Assembly (NCBI GenBank): GCA_036897095.1 | Contig: JAYMSP010001758.1 | Coordinates: forward strand, 1-29,127 | DNA: 29,127 nucleotides | Origin: Plantago elongata | Taxonomy: Eukaryota > Streptophyta > Magnoliopsida > Lamiales > Plantaginaceae | Direction of reading: 5' to 3' | Shown: piece by piece, positions 8,698-19,764 of the stretch | Numbering within the stretch: position 1 is the first letter of the stretch | Layout: each line of letters opens with the position of its first letter | The notes under the pieces: model-generated | What the model was told of the DNA's origin: nothing | What the model saw: only the letters and a program-made list of their open reading frames with translations | Databases searched by the model: none | Translations under genes and position numbers: made by a program

Positions 8698-9385
8698 TAT
8701 CATAAATGTATGAATACTCTATTTTATGGTAGTTTCGAGTGCATTTATTCTAGTTTCAATATCATTTGTAGTAATTTGTCATTCCCAAAAAGCTAGTTTC
8801 ATGACCACACAAGCTAGTTTCATGGACTAAAAAGGTAGTTTCATGATGATTAAAGCTAGTTTCAGATTCATTTAGCTAGTTTCATGATGATTAATGATAG
8901 TTTCAGGTTCATTGAGCTAGTTTCATGATGATTAATGATAGTTTCAGGTTCATTGAGCTAGTTTCATGGTGATTAATGATAGTTTCACGTTCATTGAGCT
9001 AGTTTCATGATGATTAAAGTTAGTTTCTTGATGATAAATGCTATTCTCATGGTTCTAAAACCCTAAGAAAAAATGGTAAACCCTAAAAAACCACTGAATT
9101 TGAAAACCCCCCCGAGAGCTACGATCTTAATTAGGGTTTAGGGTACACCCGTACTCAACCCTAAACCCTAATTAAGCATTTTTTGGGACTACAATAATAG
9201 TTTCAGCATAAAAGTACTAGTTTCATGTTCATTGAGCTAGTTTCATGATGATTAAAGTTAGTTTCATGATGATTAATGATAGTTTCAAGATCATTGAGCT
9301 AGTTTCATTATGATTAAAGCTTGTTTTGAATCCACCAACAGTATCTACTATATGAGTAACACCAAAACTAGTTTCAGATCTACCA
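7840..9385 (+). repeat. AGTTTCA minisatellite surrounding the gene-like exon
   Basis: The motif TAGTTTCATGATGATTAA, alternating with TAGTTTCAGGTTCATTGAG, is repeated with drift. I count more than 30 exact AGTTTCA cores plus about a dozen one-base variants (GGTTTCA, AGTTTTA, AGTTTCG). The basic unit is near 18 bp and the clearest higher-order unit is about 36 bp. The array fills the putative intron (7840-8440), reappears inside the end of exon 2 (near 8662), and continues to 9385. A telomere-motif hairpin at 9126-9176 interrupts it. Confidence 0.85.
9126..9176. repeat. Telomere-motif inverted repeat (19-bp arms)
   Basis: CTTAATTAGGGTTTAGGGT (9126-9144) pairs perfectly with ACCCTAAACCCTAATTAAG (9158-9176) around a 13-base loop. 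The arms contain plant telomere-type TTTAGGG units in opposing orientation. CCCTAA pieces also occur just upstream (9060-9090). Confidence 0.85.
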
Positions 9386-10790
9386 ACCCTACTATCAAAT
9401 CCACCAACCCTACTATTACATGTTTAGAACCACTGATCCCCAATATACATTTTCTTACCACAACGAACATTAAGGGATCAACATCCAAGCAATCATCTTC
9501 ACCAAACCACAAAATATCCATATCCACAATTAAACTTCAATCCATGAAGTTTACATATCCCAACCATATTATTCAAGTCGTCATTAGTAAAAACCAAAAA
9601 TCTCTTCTAATCAACAACATAAAAATCCTTGTCGAATCCAAAATTCAATCGAAACTTTGAAACTGAAATTTCCAACAAATTTAGAAAAGGTAAAACCAGA
9701 TCCAATACCAAAAGCATGACTGAGACCATTATAGGTTAACGAAACCATGAAAACCATGCTTCTAGTATGAAGATGAAGCAAAATTGATAGAAAAATCACA
9801 GAAAATACTAAACAAACGAGAGAAGAAAAAGTGATGGTGGAATGTCCGTACGTACGAAATTATAATTGGTGTGAGCTATAAGGAAATGGGAAAGCAGCAA
9901 GGGGTATTTCGAGAAAGTAACAGTGAAAATGAGGGCTAAAAATTAGATTGGTCATAATTGTAATTGTTTTTTTAAGGAGGTTTTAAATCTAAGATCTTCA
10001 TGTAAAGTGGCCCTTTTACGTACTTTTCTTTTAATATGATGATTGTTTAATTTTGCATGATTTTATTAAATGAAGCTTATAATTTAATGTTAAATTATGT
10101 ATGTAGTACTAATATGATACTTGCTAATAATGTTTGCAGTACTAATATAATGATTGTTTCACATTTGATGCTTGAATTATATAATTCTTGTAAGCAATGT
10201 CGAATGAGGCTTGCAGTACTAATATGATACTTGTTTATTATTGATGATGTTTGTTTCTTATTAATAATGCTTGTAATATAATGTTAAATTATGCTTGTAA
10301 TTAAATTTGAAAGAAAGATGCTTTGAGATGATGATAATCGTAAAAAATTTATAATTATAGATAGAATTTGAAAATTGAAATAAAGATACTTGAAACATTG
10401 GAAGAATGATGCTTATAAAATTGAAAATAAAATGCTTGGAGATAGATCGAATGAAACTAGAAAAAAAAAAAGATAACTTAACTGGATAATGCTTGATTAT
10501 TTTGATTGTGCTTGCATAATCTTACTCTATTCTATATTTTAATATAGTCAAATCTAAATAGAATCTAATTAGTTAATTTTAGATTTATTTTAATAATTAA
10601 ATATATACTATCTTTAACATTTAATGTGAAGATATATTTGAAATTGAATATCTTTAGGATTTATATATGATTAAAATAAAAAATTAAGGAGAATACTAGT
10701 TTTAATTATTTGTTAATATTTTTTTCCAGTCGGTGTGTATTATGCGGTTTGTAATTTTGACTCCGCCCATTAACAAAACTTATGATGCAT
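9386..10790. other. Spacer with loose GCTTG/AGTACTAATATGATACTTG repeats
   Basis: The plus open frame at 9310-9660 is Asn/Thr/Ser/Ile-rich and not convincing. A 19-bp motif AGTACTAATATGATACTTG occurs at 10105 and 10215 and, with changes, at 10138. ATGCTTG recurs irregularly from 10070 to 10520, suggesting a second decayed minisatellite. CGTACGTACG near 9848 is a 10-bp palindrome. No gene seen. Confidence 0.45.
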
Positions 10791-10796
10791 TTGCAG

Positions 10797-10898
10797 GAGA
10801 TGGAGATAGAATATTCTGATTATTCCTTTGAGAAGAACTGCATTGAAGACCTTGTTGGTGTCCCTATTAATAGTCTGGACCACGGGTGGATCGAGTAG
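10797..10898 (+). pseudogene. Isolated exon-like stretch
   Basis: After T-rich, intron-like sequence and an acceptor-like ATGCATTTGCAG, a frame stays open for 33 codons (it contains EYSDYSFEKNCIEDLVGVPI) and ends at TAG. Base composition is richer than the flanks. It could be the last exon of the unit starting at 7625 or a captured gene fragment. No family recognised. Confidence 0.25.
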
Positions 10899-12154
10899 GA
10901 TTGTCAATGGCATGTCTTCAAGCACATTTTTTTACACTATAATTATAATGCTACAATTTGATCCTTATTATTTAGAAATATCCAATTATTTTGAAAGAGG
11001 ATATTGATATATGGGTATAAAATAATTTTTTGTGTGGATGAAGCAATAGGTAGCAAGTTAATTACCTCCTCCGGTCCTCCCTTGTCTGGATGGACAAAGT
11101 AATCATCGGTAGGATATGTACATTAAAAACCACTCTGAATAATTAAAAGACGATGTTATAAACATATAAACAATAAAATTATAATAAAAAACATTAAACG
11201 TTATACTAGGAACATTAGTAATTTACACTAGATCATCTTAAAGCTTCTAAATTAAAGTACTGTCGCTCGCGATTTATATTGCTTGACGCTTTTAGCTCGC
11301 TCTATACTTTTGACACGCTTTTATATCACTTTTTAAATTTTTATTTACAATTTTTTCGAGTCACCGAGCAACAATTTGAATTTATATACAATGTGCTTTA
11401 AGACGCTTGCGTCTTCATATTAAGTTTTGACGCTTTTTAATTTATATTTTCGTTTACGCTCTTGCCCTCGATTACGCTCCAGATGATTTAGGATTTACAC
11501 ATATAAAAACTAATATAAATTATTTATTCATAAACATTATTAATATTATTTAAATATTATATCTATAATTAAAAATATCAATTGATTATTTAAATCTCTT
11601 AATTAATAATGTAAGTGTTTGTGAATACTGTGGAAATTATTAATTATTGCTGTAAATGAATATTAATTTATCTACGTCAATTCCAAGAAAGATCTTTTCA
11701 ATGAGATATGCTGAGTATGGCCTTGGATGATTACAATACATCCAATAAAATACTTAATTAATTAATGATAATCCTTTCATTAAGTTATATAAATGATATA
11801 TAATGCAGTAACGTGGGAGCACGATTGATAATATACTATCTTCTTGTTAATTGGCAGCCCAACGAGAAAAAAATACACCAATTATGGCTGGTAATTGTGG
11901 TACCATTCTATCATGGACACTAGCTAGCTTGTTTAATTACTAGCTAGTACGAGATCCAAAGTATATATATATGGTAGAAATAATTCTCGACTCTTGTTGC
12001 ATCCTGCAATCAGAATATAAAATAACTATGGTGATTGTCGTTCAACTTCGAACTCAAACATAACCGTTCATGACCACCTATATTTTGTGATGTGGTCAAT
12101 CTTCAACTATTCTCAGTATGATTATATATGAACGACAAGCTAACACACGTCATA
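10899..12154. other. AT-rich spacer, no gene seen
   Basis: Nothing coding. Between 11270 and 11490 the motif GACGCTTTT/ACGCTC recurs several times, with a small hairpin AGACGCTTGCGTCT. Around 11960 is a short TA microsatellite. Confidence 0.5.
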
Positions 12155-12334
12155 TATTTGATTATGAGAATTGAGTTTGTGACTTTCTTTATTAATTCAC
12201 TGTGTATATATATAAAATATATGATACAAGTTATAATAGAATAAAGAAATTAATATTATACTTAAACTATATTAACACTATTCTAACTAAACTACTAATA
12301 TGATAATATTCTACCTAATATTTATATTCTATCA
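12155..12334 (-). repeat. Copia 3' LTR
   Basis: Aligns along its whole length with 24390-24570, sharing ATGAGAATTGAG, CTTTATT, ACTACTAATATGA and CTAATATTTA blocks. The inner end (12334) is sharp at CTATCA; the outer end near 12155 is diverged and approximate. Confidence 0.8.
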
Positions 12335-12391
12335 CACTCCGGAGATGAAACTGAAGGACCACGAACACTAAGGGGTTGATTGGCATGCAAC

Positions 12392-12694
12392 TTAAATGAA
12401 TATCCATCTCAATACGCTTGGTTCGTTGATGTTATACTGGATTTCCCGAAAGATAAACAACACTAATATTGTTCCAGTAGAACAAAGTTGCTTTGTTAAT
12501 CGGACAATGTAGTTCCAATAGTAAATTTGCAGCCAACAAGACTCAGCTACGACATTTCCTACCCCCCCTCTATATTTTGCTTCAGCACTGGATCTAGATA
12601 ACGTCATCTGACATTTCGAAGACCACGAGATGAGGCCATCCCCAAGAAACACAGAGTACCCAGAAGTCGAACGACGTTTGTTCGGGCAACCACC
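12392..12694 (-). pseudogene. Copia RNase H remnant
   Basis: Minus-strand translation carries ISWSSKCQMTLSRSSAEAKYR, the Copia RNase H block (normally ISWSSKKQ..VSRSSAEAEYR), close to the 3' LTR as expected. It would degrade the RNA strand of the RNA/DNA hybrid during reverse transcription. Part of a broken fossil element. Confidence 0.8.
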
Positions 12695-13700
12695 CTAATC
12701 TACATCCGTATAGGAAATCAGGGTCATATATGATGATGAATATAGATGCAACTCAAAATGAAGAGTGCTATGTACATATCGAAGGATTCGCTTGAGAGCA
12801 TTCATATGACTATCCCGATGATCATGCATGTGTAAGCATACATGTTGAACATCGTAGGAGATATATGGGCGAGTGAAGGTTAAATACTGAAGTGCACCAG
12901 CTAAACTCCGATAGAGAGTCGGATCTGCGAACGGATGTCCCGAAGCAACACTAACTTTTGGTTTAGTATCAACAGGCGTTAATGCTGATTTGCAAGTAGT
13001 CATGCCAGCCCTGTCAATGATTTCCTTACTTGCGCTGAGAGAGAAACATACCATGCGAATGTCAAGTAACCGACCAACAAAATAGTTTAAGGGACCAAGG
13101 TCTTTCATTACAAATTCTGATGCGAGGAGTTTCATGATCGTCCATCGGAGAGAATCTGAGGAAGATGCTAGGACAATATCATCAACATAAAGAAGGATGT
13201 ATGCCATATGTGACCCATGTCGATAGATAAATAACGAGTTGTTCGACTTACTATTTACAAAATCGATAGAAGACACAAAATCTGCAAATGTCTTGTACCA
13301 GGCTCGTGGAGCCTGTTTTAGGCCATATAGTGATTTGCGAAGTAAGCAAACATAGTCCAGGTGAGTAGCATTTCTAAACTCCATCGGTTGATGCATATAT
13401 ACTGTCTCATGAAGATCACCGTGGAGAAACGCATTATTGACATTTAGCTGATGAATAGACCACTGTTTAGATACGGTTAAGCTAAGAGTTGTTCAAATTG
13501 TGACAGATTTCACTACCGCACTGAAAGTTTCACCACAATCAATACCGACTTGCTAAGTTTTACCATCTCCCACGAGCCGAGCTTTATGCCTTGCAAACGA
13601 GCCATCCGAGTTAACTTTATGAGCAAAAATCCACATAGAACGAATAATGTTCACCCTCGGAGGACGAGGTACCAATTCCCAAGTATTATTTTGTATAAGT
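12695..13700 (-). pseudogene. Copia reverse transcriptase remnant
   Basis: Minus-strand blocks include the N-terminal NNTWELVPRPP and ARLVGDG, then KSLYGLKQAPRAWY, the active-site YILLYVDDIVLAS with its YVDD, FVMKDLGPLNYFVG, and TRPYISYDVQ. This is the full set of Copia reverse-transcriptase landmarks in order. It copied element RNA into DNA in cytoplasmic particles. Now a broken fossil. Confidence 0.9.
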
Positions 13701-13703
13701 GCA

Positions 13704-14300
13704 TCAAACTCTTCTGCCATAGCCAATACGAAGAGCCTCAACCGGAGTTCGAGGAAGAGGAGATTTTTGAACCATGACAATTTTAACATAACTTGGGCCA
13801 TAATACTTAGGATTAAGACGATGTTTGCGAGGTGGAGGAGGCTGAACCTGCCTCGAGGTGTACGAAACAAGGTGGGAAGGTTGGCGAAACTGTTGAACCG
13901 GTGAAGTGGGTTGCCGAACTGGACTGGAGAGGGGCAGAACCGGTGATATTGGCTGATGAACCGGACTTGGTTGCGACTGTGTGCGTTGAACAGGAGAAAT
14001 AGAGGAGCGAACCGGGCTAGAAAGCTGCTGCAACTGTGGAACCGGAGGAGTATGCTACTGAACCAGGTTGTATTGTTGATGGACCAGACTGATTCGACGA
14101 GTTGGTTGCTGAACCGGTGAACTCAAGCTGAACCGGGTTGTGAGGTTGGTCTGGAGCAGGCAGCCGAGTTTGGACCATTGAACCGGTTTGTGGTGATGCT
14201 GATTCCGCAGGGTGGGAAATCTGTGGACCATTGGCCTAAACAGGTGGTCCATCCAACCCCGATAAGCCAGCCGATTGATTTATCCATTGCAACATAGGGA
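13704..14300 (-). pseudogene. Copia integrase-RT linker, proline/serine-rich
   Basis: Minus-strand translation is dominated by SPV, QPSPV and PVQ repeats, followed by RKHRLNPKYYGPSYV, the typical low-complexity tail and R.R.PN.KYF.P block between integrase and reverse transcriptase in plant Copia polyproteins. Confidence 0.75.
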
Positions 14301-14608
14301 GTTTTTCAACACAAATCTCATTAGAACCCGAGTGGGATGCTTTCATAGTGGCACATGAAAAAGTATTCTTAAAAAAAAAACATGTTGAGAGATAATTATC
14401 TTGCGAGAGGACAAATCATAACACTTGTATCCTCTATGATTCTACGGATATCCCAAAAAAACACGAGTAGACCGAGCATGCAATTTATGGATAGTAGTCT
14501 ATGGAATAAGAGGATAACACAAACACCCAAAAAACCCGTAGATGAGAGTATGAAGGTTTATGCTTATAAAGTAACTCAATTAGCGAGGTATTATCGAGAA
14601 GCTTGCTA
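14301..14608 (-). pseudogene. Copia integrase, C-terminal part
   Basis: Minus strand shows pieces resembling the conserved LHRVFGCLCYP and FLGYP..HRGYKC..ISRHV segments at the integrase C-terminus. It lies directly left of the nested element, whose target duplication begins at 14609. Confidence 0.65.
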
Positions 14609-14613
14609 GGTAA
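14609..14613. repeat. Target-site duplication GGTAA, left copy
   Basis: GGTAA directly precedes TGTTGG, the outer end of the nested LTR element. It matches the copy at 21815-21819. Confidence 0.9.
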
Positions 14614-15526
14614 TGTTGGTCCCCGGTTGATTTTCCTTCGCGTAACATGCCATAAAAAAATATTATAATATGATTAGTATATTATACAAATCATAATTCA
14701 CAAAACCAATAAGAATGATAAACAAACTATATACACTTACTTTCTTATGTTAAGTGGAAAAATGAGCATACAAGTACTAAAGAATTCCAGATTGAATCCT
14801 GGACGAGACAGGGGTGTGACCACTACTCCTTAAGCACAATTTGTCCGCCTTTTTATGCTTCAAGCCTACTTGAGAAATGTGCTCCCAAGGTACAACGCTC
14901 AATCACAACTAGTTTTGGAAGCAACAAACTAGTTCCTTCGAACCTTTGAAGTGTTAGAACTCTCTTGATGCTCAAGCGTATGCTTACTATGCAAATCTCT
15001 ATAGTGAAACAAGGATGATGATGCCAAAGATGAGAGGGAGAGGAGAAGATTGTATTCTTCTTGTTGTGTCTTCAATGTGGTAGAGAAACCACATTATATA
15101 GCTAAGAAAGACAACCTCAAAGGTCACACATTAATCCTTGTAATAAAGCCACCATAAAACCTCATTAGAGTTGCTAGAACATGAGTTACAAAATTAACTC
15201 ATTTTAATTCCAAAAATTAACTAATTAATTGGTAAGATTGGAGTATTAATATGGGAGAAGTGCAAATGACTTCTTCTAGAATATGTATACTCCCAACTTT
15301 TATTCACACCTAGAATTGGTTTTCGCCCATGTATTACATTATCACGTAGCTTGCACAATCAAATATGTGATCAACTATAAAACATGTCAAAACAAAGTGT
15401 AGATGTCATATCAAATTTACTCTAAGTAATGTACTCTTGACCTTTCAACTTTCAAGTTAAGTTGCACATTTTATGGCTTTAGCTTATTACGTACATATGA
15501 TTTCTCAATAAACCAATTCTCCAACA
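14614..15526 (-). repeat. LARD-like element, 3' LTR
   Basis: 913-bp LTR. On the minus strand a TATATAA-type promoter motif falls near 15094-15100 (CTATATAATGTGG), shared in altered form by the other LTR. Confidence 0.85.
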
Positions 15527-15537
15527 ATCCCCCACAT
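15527..15537 (-). other. Polypurine tract of LARD-like element
   Basis: Minus strand ATGTGGGGGAT lies directly against the LTR end. This is the expected site for plus-strand priming and sets the element's orientation. Confidence 0.6.
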
Positions 15538-18500
15538 GAATGAAATTGTCTAAAAAATGCTCATGCAAATAAATAAATGCAATTCTAGAGTTCTTGAGAA
15601 TTCGTTGTATCTGGAAAGGTGGTTGTTAACCTTAAACCTTCTGTAGTGAAATACCATCAGATACACTTGTCAACCAGTGGACGTGATGCCCTGAACTGTT
15701 CGGCATTTTACGTGTAACAAGACAATGATACTCACACAACATTTCCTCACACCTTAATCGGTCCTTTTGTTGTTGTCCACTTTGACCGTGGACTGCCTTG
15801 AAAGTATTCATCGAATGCTCTAGAGATTTAGACCTTTATTTCATCTCATAGAAGTGCCCCCTTCACATTCCATATAGGTGATCTCTTATTTTGGAGTACC
15901 ATGTCTTACCCCTCGTTATTACATCAACGTATAAAGATCATTAAAAGTTTGTCATTTTTCCTGCCATGGACAAGTCTATCGCTCTTTCATCATAGGAATA
16001 GGTTGGGAAATCTATTTCCCGAGTGCTTTGGTCGATCCCCCCACAATTCGGTTGTCCCTTTGAACCTATAGATTGGGGTTTACAATCCATATAGGGTTGT
16101 CATCATGGGTGGTAATCATTTAATGGGCTTCTAACCTTTTTTCCTCGATGAAATCTCATTTAGTCTCTTTAAAGACCATTAATTAATGGATCTGTGATAT
16201 TATCTTTGGATTCTACGATAATCCAACATGTCAATACCGGTTTTTTATAAATTTACTCACGAATTTGACTTTTAAGTCAACATCTCCCATCAAATGAAAC
16301 TCTTCCATAACATTTAAAACTAACACAGTTTTAACTATTGGTGGTATTATTTTTCGGATTATAATATTTCTCAAAATATTGATATACCAATCATATCACA
16401 CGTATTTATAGATTCTCAACTATGAACTCTGATTTCATAGTTAATCTAAACTCAACAATAAGATTTGCAAAATTCCTAGTAAGTACTAGAAAAATCTCAT
16501 TATGGAATTATAGCCTCCATTAATCCGAAAATCATATTCTTCGGTGCACCAACTCATGCACATCTCGATATCTCATAGTTAGTTTGATTTCACAACCAGT
16601 CTAACTATCTCATTTCCAATCCTCTTGATTGAAACTATTATAATATCAAGTCAACCAAACAATTTGGACCATAAAATATGTTCTATCATGTAGACACACA
16701 AGGCTTTCTACCCATCTTAATAGATTTTCAAAAACAAATAAGATTCACATCCTCTTGATGTATCATAGAAGTTTGTTTTAATTACATAGAAATCTTTGTA
16801 TGTGAGAATTTAAAGCTCACTCATTTTTCTCACCAGCGAATTGTTCATCCAATAGTTTCTCAAACGTATTATTGAACCATTTGGTCTCATCTTCCTCTAG
16901 AAGATCTTAGTGTGACTTGGTAATGTTTCAAATTTGTAAATTCACAAATTCCTAGGAGAAATAAACTAAAAACTTGATCAACATTTTAATTTTGCGACCT
17001 TGATGAATATGCCTCTTCATTATCGAAGTCTCCTCCCTCCACATTTCGCACCTCATTGGTGACTAATAAGTACACATGAGAGAGAACATAATATGGAGGT
17101 TTTTCTCTTTCGATATGAAGTAATCATATCCTCAACAATAGAGTTTACGTGCGTCTAGAATCCGTTCTCTTCTTCGTAAGAGCGACATAATCTCTTTCTA
17201 GACCGCCTCAAACCTTAAGAACTCAAAGGTTTATAAACGTAAGGAAATTACATCTCTACTAGTAGTAGTATGTAATCAACGAGTTATGAAAACTCAATGA
17301 ATTTTTCCCACAACATATGGGCACACCATAACTCAATTATGGTCATACAATTCCACACAAGCAATTCTTCACATCAATGGTGGTTTAGATCCCAAGTCTA
17401 AAAAATTCTACATTAAGAGTTGCACAAACAAATCTTTTTAATAATAAAATTGAGTAAAGCAATATTTTCTAATCCAAGTACAATTAAAAACTTACTTGGT
17501 CAATACTTCACAATAAGTATATAAGGGTAAACTCCCACCGAAAAATAAATAAAGTAGTTGTAAGAGCCACAATTTTGTTATGAACACGACTTGATTTTTA
17601 TAAAAAGAATGTTCAACCAAGAAAACAAAATTTGGCGGTTTTGAAGAAATAACAAATTATTTTTTATTTCATCAGGAAAAATAATAATAATTTGCTATGT
17701 TTTACATAGTTGTCAATGACAATAACATTTGTACCAAAAACGTAGAACTCAAAACACTACAATAAAATAAATTTGCAATCTTTGTTTTAGAAATCGACAT
17801 ACATATATTCATTTCAAAATGAACCCCGTCGACTCGTAGATCTTGTATATCTCTAGCATATTCACATTTATCTATAAAATAAGACATGACCACAAGGATC
17901 ACTTCTCAATCCACCATGTCTTTTAATCCAACTTGTAAAAATTGAAGTTCTCATACTAGACTTTAAGTCTACTTGTAAATGTTATAAACAGTATCATCTA
18001 TGAGCTTAATGGCCTCAATGCCAACTCATTGTCATTTATTCAAACGCTTATTCACGTGTATTATTAAGAAACCATATTTCAAATGGCATCATTGAGTAGA
18101 TTTTTCACACCCAACTTTCATAGTAAAAGAGTTCACTTGAAAATGGTGAAATCCTAACACAATCACACAATCAACTTACATTTAGTAATTGATTTAATGT
18201 AAACATCATGAAACTCTATTTCAATAATCATAAAAAATTTCAAACAATGCGACAACAACGTTTTATCACATCCATAAACGTGGCTGCAAGCCATGCCCAA
18301 ACCAACCATTTAATCGTGTATTTCATATTCATATACTACCTCCCACATTTGGGTGTTATCTCTCAGAAAGAATATGTTTTAAGGCGGCAAACTACGACCA
18401 CAATGTCGTGACCCTTACAATCAGAACCTCATCATTCTCCACATATTTTCACTTCATATTATAAATTGTTGGAATTACATTCAAGATAATGAAATGCATA

Positions 18501-19100
18501 GACATAGTTGTGATAATTTTACTCACTAGAGATTCACAACAAATGAACAACAAGATTTGAGAGTTCATTTAACAAATCACTTCTAAGTAAAAGCAACTTA
18601 GAAAACATGTCTAACAACATATGGGGATAAAAGGTATCTCAACAAGTTTACTCACACCTGTTCTAATAAAAATAAATTCACATAGCGTAAAGCCCACAAC
18701 CAAAGTGTGTTTATCTTTATTTCGTCAATATTAATTTTGTAAATATCCAAGTTTATTTTTTATCAAAAAAATATAAAGTTCAACCATACAATTTCTATTT
18801 TTAAATAATAGAAAAGAGTACCTTTGAAAAAAAAATTAAAAAAAAAACACTCTAAGAGATTAAGTACCACAAGAATTTCTATTCTCAATAGTAGAGAAAA
18901 GTACTTTAAAAACTTCTAAAAAAAATCACTCCCACACAAAAACATCATAACAAGGATGTTTCACAAACTTAGTGAATGTACATTATGCAAGAATCCAATC
19001 ACAATAATGATTCCATACATACTTAAAAAATAAATTACTATTGAAGAGTTACTCCTAAAAAGTTCCTCCCTCAATTTTATATTCCAACATCAATCAAACT
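15538..19100. other. LARD interior, first part, no coding seen
   Basis: AT-rich sequence with no open frame beyond about 70 codons that looks like a protein and no retroviral motif. It has many CTC/CAT-rich phrases but no obvious tandem repeats. This fits the non-coding interior expected of a LARD. Confidence 0.5.
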
Positions 19101-19436
19101 TGCTCGGCCAATTACAGTACTACTACGTACGTCGCATTGTCCTAACAATAGTACACCATTAAAATTATAACATATGTCATAATTAAATAATTAATAATTA
19201 ATTTCTAAATAACTTTAATACTTTAAATAATTTTACAAATACAAATTCCACATAATTTCAAAAATCACCTTTAATTATAAAGTTTACTTTTAAAAACTTA
19301 ATATATCTTTCTTCTTCAAACTCTTTTCCACCACCACTATCATCAACACACCACCACCATCTTCATCATCAAGAAACTGCCACCACCACACCGGAGCTCT
19401 GATGACATACATTTTTATTTATTTTAAAGAAGATTT
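19101..19436. other. LARD interior, possible inserted segment flank
   Basis: Composition changes here: ACGTACGTCGCATTGTC near 19123, then AT-rich DNA, then a CCACCACCA/TCATCATC-rich run (19325-19395) resembling a plant 5' UTR. It leads directly into the palindrome block. Related GCGAC/GTCGCA words recur on the far side near 19960-20010, so this may be one edge of a separate insertion. Confidence 0.3.
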
Positions 19437-19764
19437 GAGCTTCCATGGAAGCTGGTCGGCGCCCATGGAGGCCCATGGAGATCTGGTCTAGGTCTCCATG
19501 GATGCTCGGCGTCTCCTCCATGGCAGAGCTTCCATGATGAGTGGACCAGATCTAGTCTGCACCATGGAAGTCAAGCTTCCATGATGGGTGGACCAGATCT
19601 AGTCTGCACCTTGGAAGTCGAGCTTCCATGGAAGCTCGACTCGTTTCCATGGAGGAGACGAGCTTCTAGCTTTCATGGAAGCTCGACTTCCATTTCATGG
19701 AGAAGACTGAGATGGAAGCTCGACTTCCATGGAGGAGACAGATCCATGGAAGCTCTTCCATGTC
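19437..19764. repeat. CCATGG palindrome block, 47-bp period
   Basis: Ten CCATGG sites in about 330 bp, most inside GCTTCCATGGAAGC-type palindromes. The longest perfect palindrome is 26 bp (19616-19641), centred on CCATGG. Two 47-bp units, 19527-19573 and 19574-19620, differ at three positions, and a third begins at 19621 and departs into further palindromes such as GGAAGCTCGACTTCC. The plus open frame across it (19581-19850) is a by-product of the repeats, not a gene. Confidence 0.9.

Noticed and set aside
7840-9385. CRISPR-like array
   Set aside because: Units are variable and contiguous without uniform unique spacers, and the context is a plant nuclear genome.
9310-9660. 116-codon plus-strand open frame as a gene
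   Set aside because: Composition is Asn/Thr/Ser/Ile-heavy with short internal repeats (STNPTI twice), and its start lies inside the minisatellite. No domain.
7341-10030. Mutator-like element with long terminal inverted repeats
   Set aside because: Compared both flanks of the gene-like unit by eye and found no convincing long inverted match.
14382-14609. 75-codon plus-strand frame
   Set aside because: It overlaps the minus-strand Copia integrase tail, which has recognisable motifs; the plus reading has none.
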